A stretch of DNA of 64,000 nt, taken from assembly GCA_963826975.1 (NCBI GenBank), contig CAWGZJ010000007.1, forward strand, positions 62,001 to 126,000. Reading direction: 5' to 3'. The position numbers and the translations under genes were made by a program. Shown one piece after another: positions 16,399 through 24,760 of this stretch; the first letter of the stretch is position 1, and each line of letters starts with the position of its first letter. This stretch comes from Palsa-883 sp963826975. GTDB lineage: Bacteria > Pseudomonadota > Alphaproteobacteria > Acetobacterales > Acetobacteraceae. The notes beneath the pieces are model-generated. The model was not told the origin of the DNA, made no database searches, and was given only the letters and a program-made list of their open reading frames with translations.

Positions 16399-17136
16399 CT
16401 ACACCCGCGGCGTCTCTGCCAGGGCGGCAACCGTCCTGGTCAGGATGCGAATGTCGTTGCGCAACTCCGAGGTGCTCTGCGCCCGCCCCTGCTCGGCCTC
16501 GGCCAGCAGACGTTGCAAATACAGCTCGATGTTGCGGAGATGCGCCCGCGCCCCGTCATCGTGGCCGCGGTCGGCACGCTGCTCGGACATCCGTTGCAGT
16601 GCCGGTCCAAGCGACGCCTGCAACTCGGCGATCCGCATCATCAGTTGCTGGCTGGCACGCATGGTGTCCGATAGCTGGGCGATCCGCTCGGTCAGGTTCA
16701 GCACCGCCTGGTTCGCCTGGCTGCTGCGTTCCTCGCCGCGCACCAGCACCCGCTGCAGGTTCTCCATGTTCTCGGCGGTCTGCTCCAGCAGCGCCTGGAC
16801 ATAGACCGGGATCGAGCTGTCGCCCTCGGCCAGCGCACCGCTGGACAGCCGCGTCAGCCCGGCCAGCCATTCCTCCAACTCGTTGAAGAAACGATTCTGC
16901 GCCTGCCCCGCGGTCAGATCCAGGAAGCCCAGCACCAGCGCGCCAGACAGGCCGTACATCGACGCCGAGAACGCAGTGCCCATCCCGGCCAGCGGCCGCG
17001 CCAGACCGGTCTTCAACTGTTCGAACATCAGGTTGACGTCGCCGGAGCCGACCTGCATCGCGCCGATCACCTCGGAGACCGAGCCGATCGTCTTCAGCAG
17101 GCCCCAGAACGTGCCGAGCAGGCCGAGGAAGATCAT
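16399..17136 (-). CDS. MotA/TolQ/ExbB-like protein, C-terminal part (split by frameshift)
   Basis: This frame encodes 245 residues starting MIFLGLLGTFWGLLKT, the signature membrane segment of MotA/ExbB-like proteins, with the second core segment GMGTAFSASMYGLSGALVLGF (about 50-75) and a long cytoplasmic coiled coil (about 110-235). Its start ATG overlaps the stop of the upstream part as TGATG. In relatives the preceding Tyr-x-x-Gly-Leu runs straight into this segment, so one base is missing at about 17136 (GGCTGATG where GGCCTGATG is expected). If the shift is real, re-initiation at TGATG could still yield this half. Confidence 0.8.
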   Translation of the reverse strand: MIFLGLLGTFWGLLKTIGSVSEVIGAMQVGSGDVNLMFEQLKTGLARPLAGMGTAFSASMYGLSGALVLGFLDLTAGQAQNRFFNELEEWLAGLTRLSSGALAEGDSSIPVYVQALLEQTAENMENLQRVLVRGEERSSQANQAVLNLTERIAQLSDTMRASQQLMMRIAELQASLGPALQRMSEQRADRGHDDGARAHLRNIELYLQRLLAEAEQGRAQSTSELRNDIRILTRTVAALAETPRV

Positions 17137-17552
17137 CAGCCGGTCATGTAGCGCGACAGTTCGCGGCTTTCGTCCAGGCGTGAGGCGATGCCGTCCAGCA
17201 GGCTGCGCATCGCGCTGGCCGACAGCGTGAACCGCCCCCCGCTTTCGCGCCCCCCTTCGTTACGGGACGCCAGCATGCTGGCCATCGGCCGCAGCAATTG
17301 GGGCGGGCGCAGCGCCGCCAGCCGCGGCCGCGCCTTCTGGAAGGTCTCCAGCCAGATCACCTCCGGCTGCAGCCGCATCACCTGGCGCAGGTTCCAGCCG
17401 ATGCCCAGCAACAGCACCAGCAGGATCAGGCTGTTGATGCCCGGGTTGTTGCGGAACGCGGTGATCAGCACCGGCGACAGCAGGGCGGCCACCGCCGCGA
17501 CGGCGGCCAGGAATACCAACATGCGCAGCAGGAAGACACCCGGCCGCGTCAC
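17136..17552 (-). CDS. MotA/TolQ/ExbB-like protein, N-terminal part (split by frameshift)
   Basis: This frame encodes 138 residues with two membrane helices (about 7-30 and 38-55) and the cytoplasmic linker LLDGIASRLDESRELSRYMTG before a premature TGA at 17136. It starts at GTG 17552, overlapping the stop of the secreted OmpA-like gene (GTGA). Joined to the next frame it would give a normal protein of about 383 residues with four-helix MotA/ExbB topology. The break falls exactly before the conserved pore helix, so the pieces would only work if both are made and assemble. Confidence 0.78.
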   Translation of the reverse strand: MTRPGVFLLRMLVFLAAVAAVAALLSPVLITAFRNNPGINSLILLVLLLGIGWNLRQVMRLQPEVIWLETFQKARPRLAALRPPQLLRPMASMLASRNEGGRESGGRFTLSASAMRSLLDGIASRLDESRELSRYMTG

Positions 17553-18526
17553 GGCTTCGGCACCGCCGTCGCCGTCGCGCCGCTGGCCCCCAGCACCGTC
17601 ATGTCGACGCGGTCCGGCGGGCCGTCACCGCCGCCGGTCCCCCCACCAGCGCCCCCACCGGCAGCCCCCGCACCGGCAGCACCAAGTGCGCGGACATAGA
17701 TGCGGGTCGAGGGCACCCCGGCGGCGATCAGCGCGGCCCGCACCGACAGCCCGCGTGCCAGCGAGGTCCGTCGCGCGGCGGACGGGTCGTCCGCGACGCC
17801 CGCGGCGTAGGCGACAACGTTGTAGGTGACCGTGTCGCCGGCGGGCGTCGCCTTCACCAGTTCGCCGATCGCGCCGTTCGCCGCGGGGCTGAGATCCGAC
17901 TCGTCCGGCTTGAAGACCAGCCGCAGGCCGGTGTTCTGCGGCGTTGCCGTGGTCCCCGCCGTTGCCGAAACCGGCGGTGGCGCGGGGGGTGGCGCCGTCG
18001 CCGGCGCGGCGGGCGGAGGGATCGGCGCCAGCGAAGCGACCGCCGGCGGTGCCGCCGGCAGGGTCGCCGCCGGCGGCACCCGGGTGGCCGGGGCGGTGGG
18101 CGGTGCCGGCGCGGTGGGAGTCGCGGGTCCGGCTGGCGTCGCCGGGCCGGCGGAGGCGGTGGCCTGACCCGTCGAAGCCGGTCCGCCTGCGGGTGCCTGC
18201 CCCGCCCCGGCGACGCCAGCCCCGCCCGTCGTCACGCCCGGGGTTGCGTTGGGCGGCACGCCCGGGGTTGCATTGGACGGCGGAATCGGCGGCACCGGCA
18301 GGGCGGCCGTCGCAGCCCCACCCGTCTCGGCCAGTCCCGTCGTGACCGGGCTCGACGCAGCCGATCCCGCCGGCACAGTGCGCAGCACCGCGCGCGGTGC
18401 CGGTCTTCGCGGCGGCGACGGTGCCTGCGGCAAGGCTTCCAGCGCGCGCAGATCAATGGTGACCTGCGCCAGCGCGGCCACCGGCATCAGCAGCAGGACT
18501 CCGGTCAGGAGGAGGGGATGGCGCAT
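17549..18526 (-). CDS. Secreted Pro/Ala-rich protein with OmpA-like C-terminal domain
   Basis: A 325-residue protein. Residues 1-21 are a clear signal peptide (LLLTGVLLLMPVAALA, cleaved before QVTIDL). Residues 35-200 are low-complexity Pro/Ala/Thr/Gly, likely an extended spacer through the periplasm. Residues about 210-300 form an OmpA-like domain (LVFKPDESDLSPAANGAI, YNVVAYA, ARRTSLARGLSVRAALIAAG) that probably binds peptidoglycan. It ends with a Gly-rich loop and VDMTVLG strand. It heads the operon and overlaps the MotA-like gene by 4 bp, so it probably belongs to the same envelope complex. ATG 18526 lacks a strong ribosome site. Confidence 0.8.
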   Translation of the reverse strand: MRHPLLLTGVLLLMPVAALAQVTIDLRALEALPQAPSPPRRPAPRAVLRTVPAGSAASSPVTTGLAETGGAATAALPVPPIPPSNATPGVPPNATPGVTTGGAGVAGAGQAPAGGPASTGQATASAGPATPAGPATPTAPAPPTAPATRVPPAATLPAAPPAVASLAPIPPPAAPATAPPPAPPPVSATAGTTATPQNTGLRLVFKPDESDLSPAANGAIGELVKATPAGDTVTYNVVAYAAGVADDPSAARRTSLARGLSVRAALIAAGVPSTRIYVRALGAAGAGAAGGGAGGGTGGGDGPPDRVDMTVLGASGATATAVPKP

Positions 18527-18614
18527 TGGCCCGCGCAACCTAGCCTGCCGGCGTGCGCCGCTCAATGAAGCTATCGACATGAAGCCGTTCCACCCCCTCG
18601 CATCCAAAGTAGGC

Positions 18615-18660
18615 CGGAAAAGCCTTGCCCCCGGACCCTTGATCCGGGGGGCAGCGCCTT
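18615..18660. repeat. Repeat C, copy 1 (46 bp)
   Basis: A 46-bp sequence identical to 19451-19496, in the same orientation. It contains an internal hairpin (CCCCGGA ... TCCGGGG). The two copies flank the DUF2889 gene. No gene is seen in the rest of the 297-bp gap 18527-18823, apart from a 17-bp-period duplication of CAATGCCC at 18805-18830. Confidence 0.9.
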
Positions 18661-18823
18661 TCGCCGCCGGCCCATCCGGCCGCACACTGTTGCCCGCACC
18701 ATGCCCACGGGCGCTTGACCAGAGGGTCCGCCCCCCGCGACCCTTGCACCCACCCCGCCCCCACGCTACGTACCTGCTGCACCGCAGCATACCGCCGGAG
18801 CCCCCAATGCCCCCGAGCCCGCA

Positions 18824-19429
18824 ATGCCCTTGACCCCGCCCGCCGCACGCGAACCCCTCCACGCCCGCCTCATCGAGATCAACGGCTACCGCCGCGCCGA
18901 CGGCCTGTTCGACATCGAGGGCCGCCTGCGCGACACCAAGCCGTTCGGCTTCCCCAACCACGATCGAGGCTACGTCGAACCCAACGAACCGATCCACGAC
19001 CTGTGGCTGCGCATGACCGTCAGCGAAACGATGGAGATCGTTGCGTGCGAGGCCGCCTCGGACCTTACGCCCTACGCCGTCTGCCCAAAGGCCGCGCCGA
19101 ACTACGCCGCACTCACCGGCCTGCGCATCCGCCCCGGCTTCCTGCGCGAGGCCACCAACCGCGTCCGCGGCACGCTAGGCTGCACTCATCTGCGCGAGAT
19201 GCTGCAGCAGATGGCCACCACCGCCTTCCAGACCATCAACCCGGCCCGCGCCCGCAAGGAGATCAGCGAGGCCAGCGTTCCCCCCGGCAGCGACAAGTTC
19301 GACGCCAAGATCGCCGAAAAGATGGGCGGCCCGCCCGCCATCCTGAACACCTGCCTCGCTTACGGCACCGACAGCCCGGTGATCCAGCGCCGCTGGCCCC
19401 ACCTCTACACCGGCCCGGCCGCAGAATAA
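18824..19429 (+). CDS. DUF2889 family protein
   Basis: A 201-residue protein matching DUF2889 along its length: PAAREPLHARLIEINGYRR, DGLFDIEGRLRDTKPF, PIHDLWLRMTV, AVCPKAAPNYAALTGL, LGCTHLREMLQQMATTAFQT. The biochemical role is not established, though such proteins are often found with phenol or aromatic catabolism genes. It is cytoplasmic with no signal peptide. I chose ATG 18824; there is a near-duplicate of the start context 17 bp upstream. It is isolated and flanked by direct copies of the 46-bp repeat C, suggesting it may move or duplicate as a unit. Confidence 0.9.
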   Translation: MPLTPPAAREPLHARLIEINGYRRADGLFDIEGRLRDTKPFGFPNHDRGYVEPNEPIHDLWLRMTVSETMEIVACEAASDLTPYAVCPKAAPNYAALTGLRIRPGFLREATNRVRGTLGCTHLREMLQQMATTAFQTINPARARKEISEASVPPGSDKFDAKIAEKMGGPPAILNTCLAYGTDSPVIQRRWPHLYTGPAAE

Positions 19430-19450
19430 CCGGACCGTAGGACCATAGGG

Positions 19451-19496
19451 CGGAAAAGCCTTGCCCCCGGACCCTTGATCCGGGGGGCAGCGCCTT
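19451..19496. repeat. Repeat C, copy 2 (46 bp)
   Basis: Identical at all 46 positions to 18615-18660, lying 21 bp after the DUF2889 stop. The internal GC hairpin could also serve as a terminator, though no T-run follows. Confidence 0.9.
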
Positions 19497-19756
19497 CCGT
19501 CACGTCCCCCGCCATCCGCCCGTTGCTGGTCCGTCGTTGCCAGTGGCACCCAAGAAACGATCCACCGCAAAGCACGCCGTGAAAATCAGCGAGCAAATGC
19601 GCTTCGCGTGTGCCGTTCAACTGGTACCGTTGCGTAGAGGTTCCGACCGGTCGCTCGCGGATTGATTGCGGGCTGGAGACGCTCCACGCACCTGGTGCAT
19701 AGCAGGCCTGTCAACGCTTCCGAAACCATTCGTCGGCAGCATCGCGAAGGAAGCAT

Positions 19757-20003
19757 TTTAGCGCAGATGCAGGAAGACGACGCACGCGAAACACGCAGAT
19801 AACATCGGGCTGAATGATCTGTCGGGGCAGGTGATCGCCTGTGCGTTCACCGTGCGGAATACGCTTGGGGCCGGACGGCAGCTCTGCCTGCTGCTAGATT
19901 TCGGTAAGCCGCGCCTGGAGATCAAACACGTGGTCAACGGCATGTAAACCACGTCGAATCATCTGCGTGTTCCGCGTGCATCGTCTTACTTATCTGCGCT
20001 AAA
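19757..20003. mobile_element. GxxExxY-type element with 43-bp imperfect inverted ends
   Basis: The left end (19757-19799, starting TTTAGCGCAGAT) and right end (19961-20003, ending ATCTGCGCTAAA) are inverted copies matching at roughly 36 of 43 positions. GCAGAT-type runs of this kind are often seen around GxxExxY genes. Inside is a collapsed GxxExxY coding relic. It lies in the 811-bp gap 19430-20240; the rest of that gap (19497-19756 and 20004-20240) shows no gene. Confidence 0.68.
19804..19947 (+). pseudogene. GxxExxY protein with internal deletion
   Basis: The frame reads IGLNDLSGQVIACAFTV then RNTLGAG, the N-terminus of GxxExxY proteins, and jumps directly to RQLCLLLDFGKPRLEIK and HVVNGM-stop, their C-terminus. 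The middle, including the GxxExxY motif and the nuclease-like core (about 80 residues), is gone. No start codon in frame is obvious before 19804. The relic is non-functional. Confidence 0.72.
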
Positions 20004-20240
20004 CCCTTTCTTGTCTTGCAGCGTCACAAGGCCAGCAATGCGAGCCGAGACCCTACGCGATCGCAACCTTCCGCAGCACGCTCAATCAGTCAGAGTCACG
20101 GTGCAGGGGTCCTAGCTGTAACCTGCATCAAATACAGTCCGGCCCGGAACTACAGCTCACCTCCACTTGCTCAGAATCTCTCTCAGCAATGACCAAGCCA
20201 ATGCGACGCCATCGTCGCCCGTCCGCTCAAATCAGAACAC

Positions 20241-21029
20241 CTAAGCCGCCAGCGCCACCCCCAAATCCATCCGCCGCAGTTCCGCCGTCCGCCCATGCGC
20301 CGCGATCAGCGCGTGCCCGGCCGGCACCGCGTGCCAATCCTCCCGCTGGTCATCGATCGGCTCCGACACCACCACCAGCCCACTCTCCCCCTGCCGGTAG
20401 TACAACGTCGGAGGCATCGCATCGCTCGCCCATCGAAACGCCCAGATCCCGTTCCCATCGGTCAGCGCCGCGGTAAACCGCAACGCCGTCGTAACCCCGG
20501 CGCGCGCCATTTCCTCCAGCACCAGCGCCAGCGTCTCCGACACCGCCCCAACCGGATCAGCCTCCATCCCACGCGCCGCCGCGGCCAGGAAGATCGCCTC
20601 GGTGTCCGTCGTCCCGGTGCGCACATGGTACAGCTCGTCGGGCACCAGCGCCTCGATCCGCCGCCGGATCGACAGATACCCGCCGACCTGCCCGTTGTGC
20701 ATGAACATGAACCGCCCCAGCACAAACGGATGGCAGTTCGCCCGCGTGGTCGAGGTCCCGGTTGCCGCCCGCACATGCGCGAAGAACAGCTTCGATCGCA
20801 CCTGGGAACAGATCGACCACAAATTCTCGTCCGACCAGGCCGGCCGCAACTCGCGGTACAGCCCCGGTTCCGCCCGCTCGCCGTACCACCCCACGCCGAA
20901 CCCGTCGCCATTGGTTTCGCTCTTGCTCTCAATCGCATGCTGCGACTGCTTGATCAGCGAGTGGCTGGGCGAGGCAACCAGCGTCTCGATCATGATCGGC
21001 TCGCCGTGATAGGCGAGGAAGCGGCACAT
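20241..21029 (-). CDS. Class II glutamine amidotransferase (YafJ/EgtC-like)
   Basis: A 262-residue N-terminal-nucleophile amidotransferase. ATG 21029 makes Cys2 the nucleophile after Met removal (MCRFLAYHG), which fixes the start. Further motifs are NGDGFGVGWYG, FFAHVRAATGT, NCHPFVLGRFMFMHNGQVGG and a GTTDTEAIF turn, which bind glutamine and form the active site. It should release ammonia from glutamine or hydrolyse a gamma-glutamyl bond; the partner is unknown. EgtC would imply ergothioneine synthesis, but no other egt genes are nearby. It is divergent from fabD, with 186 bp between starts. Confidence 0.9.
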   Translation of the reverse strand: MCRFLAYHGEPIMIETLVASPSHSLIKQSQHAIESKSETNGDGFGVGWYGERAEPGLYRELRPAWSDENLWSICSQVRSKLFFAHVRAATGTSTTRANCHPFVLGRFMFMHNGQVGGYLSIRRRIEALVPDELYHVRTGTTDTEAIFLAAAARGMEADPVGAVSETLALVLEEMARAGVTTALRFTAALTDGNGIWAFRWASDAMPPTLYYRQGESGLVVVSEPIDDQREDWHAVPAGHALIAAHGRTAELRRMDLGVALAA

Positions 21030-21215
21030 GGCGTTGATCTCCCCAACCGAGCGGGCAACCGAGCCAACTCGGATCCCGCAGGCTACCGTGCCGTCCATTG
21101 ACAGTCCCCTAACCCACATGTACCCCGCCGCGCCACCGATTGCCGTGCCCAACCTGTCGTTGCCCCCCACCTGGCCCCCCTGGCGGCCCAACCGGGGGGC
21201 GGGAGCCCCAACTTC

Positions 21216-22196
21216 ATGCCGGTCCACGCGTTCGTCTTCCCCGGCCAGGGCAGCCAATTCGTCGGCATGGGCCGCGATCTCGCCGCCGCCTTCGCCCCCG
21301 CCCGCGAGGTGTTCGAGGAAGTCGACGAAATCCTCAAACAGAAGCTCTCCAAGCTCATGTTCGAGGGTCCCGCCGAGGAACTCACCCTGACCGAGAACAC
21401 CCAGCCCGCCCTGATGGCGATGTCCCTCGCCGTGCTGCGCGTGCTGGAAAAAGACGGCGGTTTTACCCTGCGCCAGAAGGCGGTGGTGGTCGCCGGCCAC
21501 TCGCTCGGCGAATACAGCGCGCTGGCCGCCGCCGGCGCCTTCACCGTCGCCGACGCCGCAAGGCTGCTCAAGCTGCGCGGCCAGGCGATGCAGCAGGCCG
21601 TCCCCGCAGGCCAGGGCGCCATGGCCGCGCTGATTGGTGCCGAAATGGCACTCGCGCACGAAATCTGCGCCGAAGCCGCACCCGTCCCGATCAGCGAAAC
21701 CCAGGACAAGCCCAACGCCAGGGAAGTGATCGAACCCGCCAACGACAACGGCGGCGGTCAGGTCGTCATCTCGGGCGCCCGCGCCGCGGTCGAGCGCGCC
21801 GTCGAGATCGCCAGAACCAAGGGCGTCCGCCGCGCCATGCTGCTGCCGGTCTCCGCCCCGTTCCATTGCGCCCTGATGGCCCCCGCCGCCGATGCCATGG
21901 CCGAAGCGCTGGAAAACACCCCGCCTGCCCCGCCGATCGTCCCGCTGATCGCCAACGTCTCCGCCGCGAAAGTCACCGACCCGACGCAAATCCGCGAGCT
22001 TCTCGTCCGCCAGGTCACCGCCACGGTCCGCTGGCGCGAATGCGTCCAGACCATGATCACGCTCGGCGTGGACAGCTTCGTCGAACTCGGTGCCGGCAAG
22101 GTGCTGTCCGGCCTGATCCGCCGCATCGCCCCCGACGCCGCCACCGCCGCCGCCGGCACCCCGGCGGAAATCGAGGCAGTGCTGAAAACTCTATAA
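21216..22196 (+). CDS. fabD: Malonyl-CoA:ACP transacylase
   Basis: A 326-residue cytoplasmic enzyme that loads malonyl groups from CoA onto acyl carrier protein for fatty-acid synthesis. The catalytic Ser is S96 in AGHSLGEYSA, the GQGSQ oxyanion loop is at 10-14, and the active-site His is in SAPFHCALM. It has an insertion around residues 155-185 (TQDKPNAREVIEPANDNGGG), longer than in E. coli FabD but common in Alphaproteobacteria. ATG 21216 is preceded by GCGGGAG. It begins the run fabD-fabG-acpP-fabF-mltG, with 13 bp to fabG. Confidence 0.95.
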   Translation: MPVHAFVFPGQGSQFVGMGRDLAAAFAPAREVFEEVDEILKQKLSKLMFEGPAEELTLTENTQPALMAMSLAVLRVLEKDGGFTLRQKAVVVAGHSLGEYSALAAAGAFTVADAARLLKLRGQAMQQAVPAGQGAMAALIGAEMALAHEICAEAAPVPISETQDKPNAREVIEPANDNGGGQVVISGARAAVERAVEIARTKGVRRAMLLPVSAPFHCALMAPAADAMAEALENTPPAPPIVPLIANVSAAKVTDPTQIRELLVRQVTATVRWRECVQTMITLGVDSFVELGAGKVLSGLIRRIAPDAATAAAGTPAEIEAVLKTL

Positions 22197-22209
22197 CAGG
22201 GACACCACC

Positions 22210-22959
22210 ATGTTCCGGTTGGACGGCAAGCCGGCGCTGGTCACCGGCGCATCGGGCGGCATCGGCGCAGAAATCGCCCGCACGCTGCACGCACAGGGCG
22301 CCATCGTCGTGCTGTCAGGCACCCGCCGCGACGCGCTGGACAACCTCGCCACCGAACTCGATGGCCAGTCTCCCGGGCGCGTCCATGTCTGCCCCGCCGA
22401 CCTCGCCGACCCCGCCGCCGCCGACGCCCTGATCGAGCACGCCGAAGCGGCCGCCGGCCCGCTGGCAATCCTGGTCAACAACGCCGGCCTGACGCGCGAC
22501 CGCCTGGCGCTGCGCATCACCGACGAGGATTGGCACGCCGTCCTCGAGGTGGACCTCGCCGCACCCTTCCGGCTCGCCCGCGCCACGCTGCGCGGCATGT
22601 TGCGCCGCCGCGCCGGCCGCATCATCAACATCGGCAGCATCGTCGGCACTACCGGCAACCCCGGCCAGGCCAACTACGCCGCCGCCAAAGCCGGCCTGAT
22701 TGGCCTGACCAAAGCACTGGCCCAGGAAGTTGCCTCGCGCAGCATCACCGTGAACGCAGTCGCTCCCGGCTTCATCGTCACGCCCATGACCAATGCCCTC
22801 GGCGAGGCGCAACGCACCAAACTCACCAGCGCCATCCCGCTCGGCCGACTCGGCCACCCCGCCGATGTCGCCGCCGCGGTCGCCTTCCTGGCCTCCGACG
22901 AGGCCGGCTGGATCACGGGCGCAACGCTGCACGTCAACGGCGGCATGGCGATGCCGTGA
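22210..22959 (+). CDS. fabG: 3-oxoacyl-ACP reductase
   Basis: A 249-residue short-chain dehydrogenase that reduces 3-oxoacyl-ACP with NADPH in fatty-acid elongation. It has the nucleotide loop TGASGGIG (12-19), NNAG, the Ser/Tyr/Lys catalytic set (NIGSIVGTTG, then YAAAKAG), and PGFIVTPM. The context after fabD and before acpP makes FabG the right call among many similar SDRs. ATG 22210 follows AGGGACACC. Its stop (22957-22959) is immediately followed by the large inverted repeat at 22960. Confidence 0.94.
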   Translation: MFRLDGKPALVTGASGGIGAEIARTLHAQGAIVVLSGTRRDALDNLATELDGQSPGRVHVCPADLADPAAADALIEHAEAAAGPLAILVNNAGLTRDRLALRITDEDWHAVLEVDLAAPFRLARATLRGMLRRRAGRIINIGSIVGTTGNPGQANYAAAKAGLIGLTKALAQEVASRSITVNAVAPGFIVTPMTNALGEAQRTKLTSAIPLGRLGHPADVAAAVAFLASDEAGWITGATLHVNGGMAMP

Positions 22960-23119
22960 ACAGAAGGTCAGGGCGGGGGAACACTCTCCCCCTCCCCTTG
23001 AGGGAGGGGGTTGGGGGGAGGGGTTGGTGCCAACTTAGCACCGAAGGCTCGTACGCACCGACCCCTCCCCCCACCCCCTCCCTCAAGGGAAGGGGGAGAG
23101 TGTTCCCCCGGCCTTCTGT
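22960..23119. repeat. 160-bp large inverted repeat between fabG and acpP
   Basis: Two arms of about 65 bp (22960-23030 and 23055-23119) pair almost completely around a 24-bp loop. The outer ends are ACAGAAGG and CCTTCTGT; the inner part is a C/G-tract (CTCCCCCTCCCC, TTGAGGGAGGGGG). It starts at the base after the fabG stop. It resembles a MITE or a long extragenic palindrome and would form a very strong RNA hairpin that could reduce read-through or protect the upstream mRNA. Confidence 0.88.
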
Positions 23120-23224
23120 TGGCGATCACGTCGAAACCATGCTAAGCGCCCGGCTGGTTCCCGGACGGAAACGCAACCGCGGCCCTGGCGGGCCCAACCC
23201 ATTTACGCAGGAGTGGCAGCGCCG

Positions 23225-23464
23225 ATGAGCGAGATCGCGGACAGGGTCAAGAAGATCGTGGTCGAACATCTTGGTGTCGAGGAATCCAAGGTGACGCCGG
23301 AGGCGTCGTTCATCGACGATCTCGGCGCCGACAGCCTGGACACGGTCGAGTTGGTGATGGCGTTCGAGGAGGCCTTCAGTGTGGAGATCCCTGAAGATGC
23401 CGCCGAGAAGATCAGCACCGTCAAGGACGCCATCGACTACATCGAGAAGCAGAAGGCGACCTGA
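23225..23464 (+). CDS. acpP: Acyl carrier protein
   Basis: A 79-residue acidic helical protein carrying growing acyl chains on a phosphopantetheine arm. The attachment Ser is S37 in LGADSLDTVEL. I start at ATG 23225 (MSEIADRVKK), 11 bp after AGGAG (23209-23213); an ORF start at 23213 would add four residues. It lies 29 bp before fabF. The large hairpin upstream suggests acpP may be transcribed separately to give its usual high level, from a promoter in 23120-23205 that I cannot locate. Confidence 0.96.
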   Translation: MSEIADRVKKIVVEHLGVEESKVTPEASFIDDLGADSLDTVELVMAFEEAFSVEIPEDAAEKISTVKDAIDYIEKQKAT

Positions 23465-23493
23465 CCCAGATTCGCCCGGGAGGACGAGCTTCA

Positions 23494-24756
23494 ATGCGTC
23501 GCGTGGTGGTGACGGGCATGGGGATCGCCTGTCCCCTTGGCCTCGGGGTGGCGAATGTCTGGCGCCGCCTGATCAACGGCGAGTCCGGCATCTCCACGAT
23601 CCAGTACTTCGATACCATGGACCTGCCCTGCAAGGTCGCCGGCCAGGTGCCGATTGGCACGCGCGCCGACGGCCGGCTTGATATCGCCGAGTGGATCCCG
23701 GTGAAGGACGTGAAAAAGATGGACCGGTTCATCCATCTCGCCCTGGTCGCCGCGACCGAGGCGGTGGAGGATTCCGGTTGGCTGCCCGAAGCCGAAGAAG
23801 ATCGTTGCGCCACCGGCGTGATGATCGGCTCCGGCATCGGCGGCCTGCAAACCATCTTCGAGGCGGCACTTCAGGTGCACCAGGGCAAGGCGCGGCGCCT
23901 GTCGCCGTTCTTCATCCCGTCGTCGCTGATCAATCTTGGTTCCGGCCACGTCTCGATCAAATACGGCTTCAAGGGCCCCAATCATTCCGCGGTCACCGCC
24001 TGCGCCACCGGCGTGCATGCGATCGGCGACGCATCGCGGCTGATCATGCTGGGCGACGCCGACGTCATGGTCGCCGGCGGTGCCGAGGCCGCGGTGTGCG
24101 AGATCGGCATCGCCGGCTTCTGCGCCTCGCGCGCGCTGTCCACCGCGTTCAACGACCGCCCGGCAATGGCGTCGCGCCCATGGGACAAGGATCGTGACGG
24201 CTTCGTAATGGGCGAGGGCGCCGGCGTGGTGGTGCTCGAGGCGTATGAGCACGCCCGCGCGCGCGGCGCGAAAATCTACGCCGAGGTCGCCGGCTACGGC
24301 ATGTCGGGCGACGCCTATCACATCACCGCCCCGGCCGAGGGCCATGACGGCGCATTCCGCTCGATGCGCGCGGCCATGAAGAACGGCGGGTTCACGCCCG
24401 CGGACATCCAATACGTCAACGCCCACGGCACCTCGACCCCGCTCGGCGACGACCTGGAACTTGCAGCGGTCGAGCGGATGTTCGGCGACGCGGCGCGCGG
24501 CCTGGCGATGTCGTCCACCAAGTCCGCGATCGGCCATCTGCTTGGCGCGGCGGGCGCGGTGGAGGCGATCTTCTCGATCCTGGCAATCCGCGACGGCGTG
24601 GCGCCGCCCACGCTGAACCTCGACGACCCAAGCCGCGAGAGCGTGATCGACCGCGTGGCAAACGTTGCGCAGGAACGCAAGATCCGCGTCGCGCTGTCCA
24701 ACAGCTTTGGCTTCGGCGGCACCAACGCCTCCGTCATCTTCCGCGCCGCCGCCTGA
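23494..24756 (+). CDS. fabF: 3-oxoacyl-ACP synthase II
   Basis: A 420-residue ketosynthase that condenses malonyl-ACP with acyl-ACP. The catalytic triad is visible: C170 in SAVTACATGVHAIG, His in NAHGTSTPLGD (about 310) and His in SAIGHLLGAAGAVEA (about 347), with the closing NSFGFGGTN loop. Length and the GMGIACPLG opening match FabF. ATG 23494 follows GGGAGGACG. The order acpP-fabF is standard. The stop is 4 bp before the GTG chosen for mltG. Confidence 0.96.
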   Translation: MRRVVVTGMGIACPLGLGVANVWRRLINGESGISTIQYFDTMDLPCKVAGQVPIGTRADGRLDIAEWIPVKDVKKMDRFIHLALVAATEAVEDSGWLPEAEEDRCATGVMIGSGIGGLQTIFEAALQVHQGKARRLSPFFIPSSLINLGSGHVSIKYGFKGPNHSAVTACATGVHAIGDASRLIMLGDADVMVAGGAEAAVCEIGIAGFCASRALSTAFNDRPAMASRPWDKDRDGFVMGEGAGVVVLEAYEHARARGAKIYAEVAGYGMSGDAYHITAPAEGHDGAFRSMRAAMKNGGFTPADIQYVNAHGTSTPLGDDLELAAVERMFGDAARGLAMSSTKSAIGHLLGAAGAVEAIFSILAIRDGVAPPTLNLDDPSRESVIDRVANVAQERKIRVALSNSFGFGGTNASVIFRAAA

Positions 24757-24760
24757 GCCC

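Noticed and set aside
15241..18526. MotA/MotB-like genes as a Zorya anti-phage system
   Set aside because: ZorA/ZorB are MotAB relatives, but no ZorC, ZorD or ZorE helicase/nuclease genes are nearby; the neighbours are an OmpA-like secreted protein and a DUF1186/SEC-C protein.
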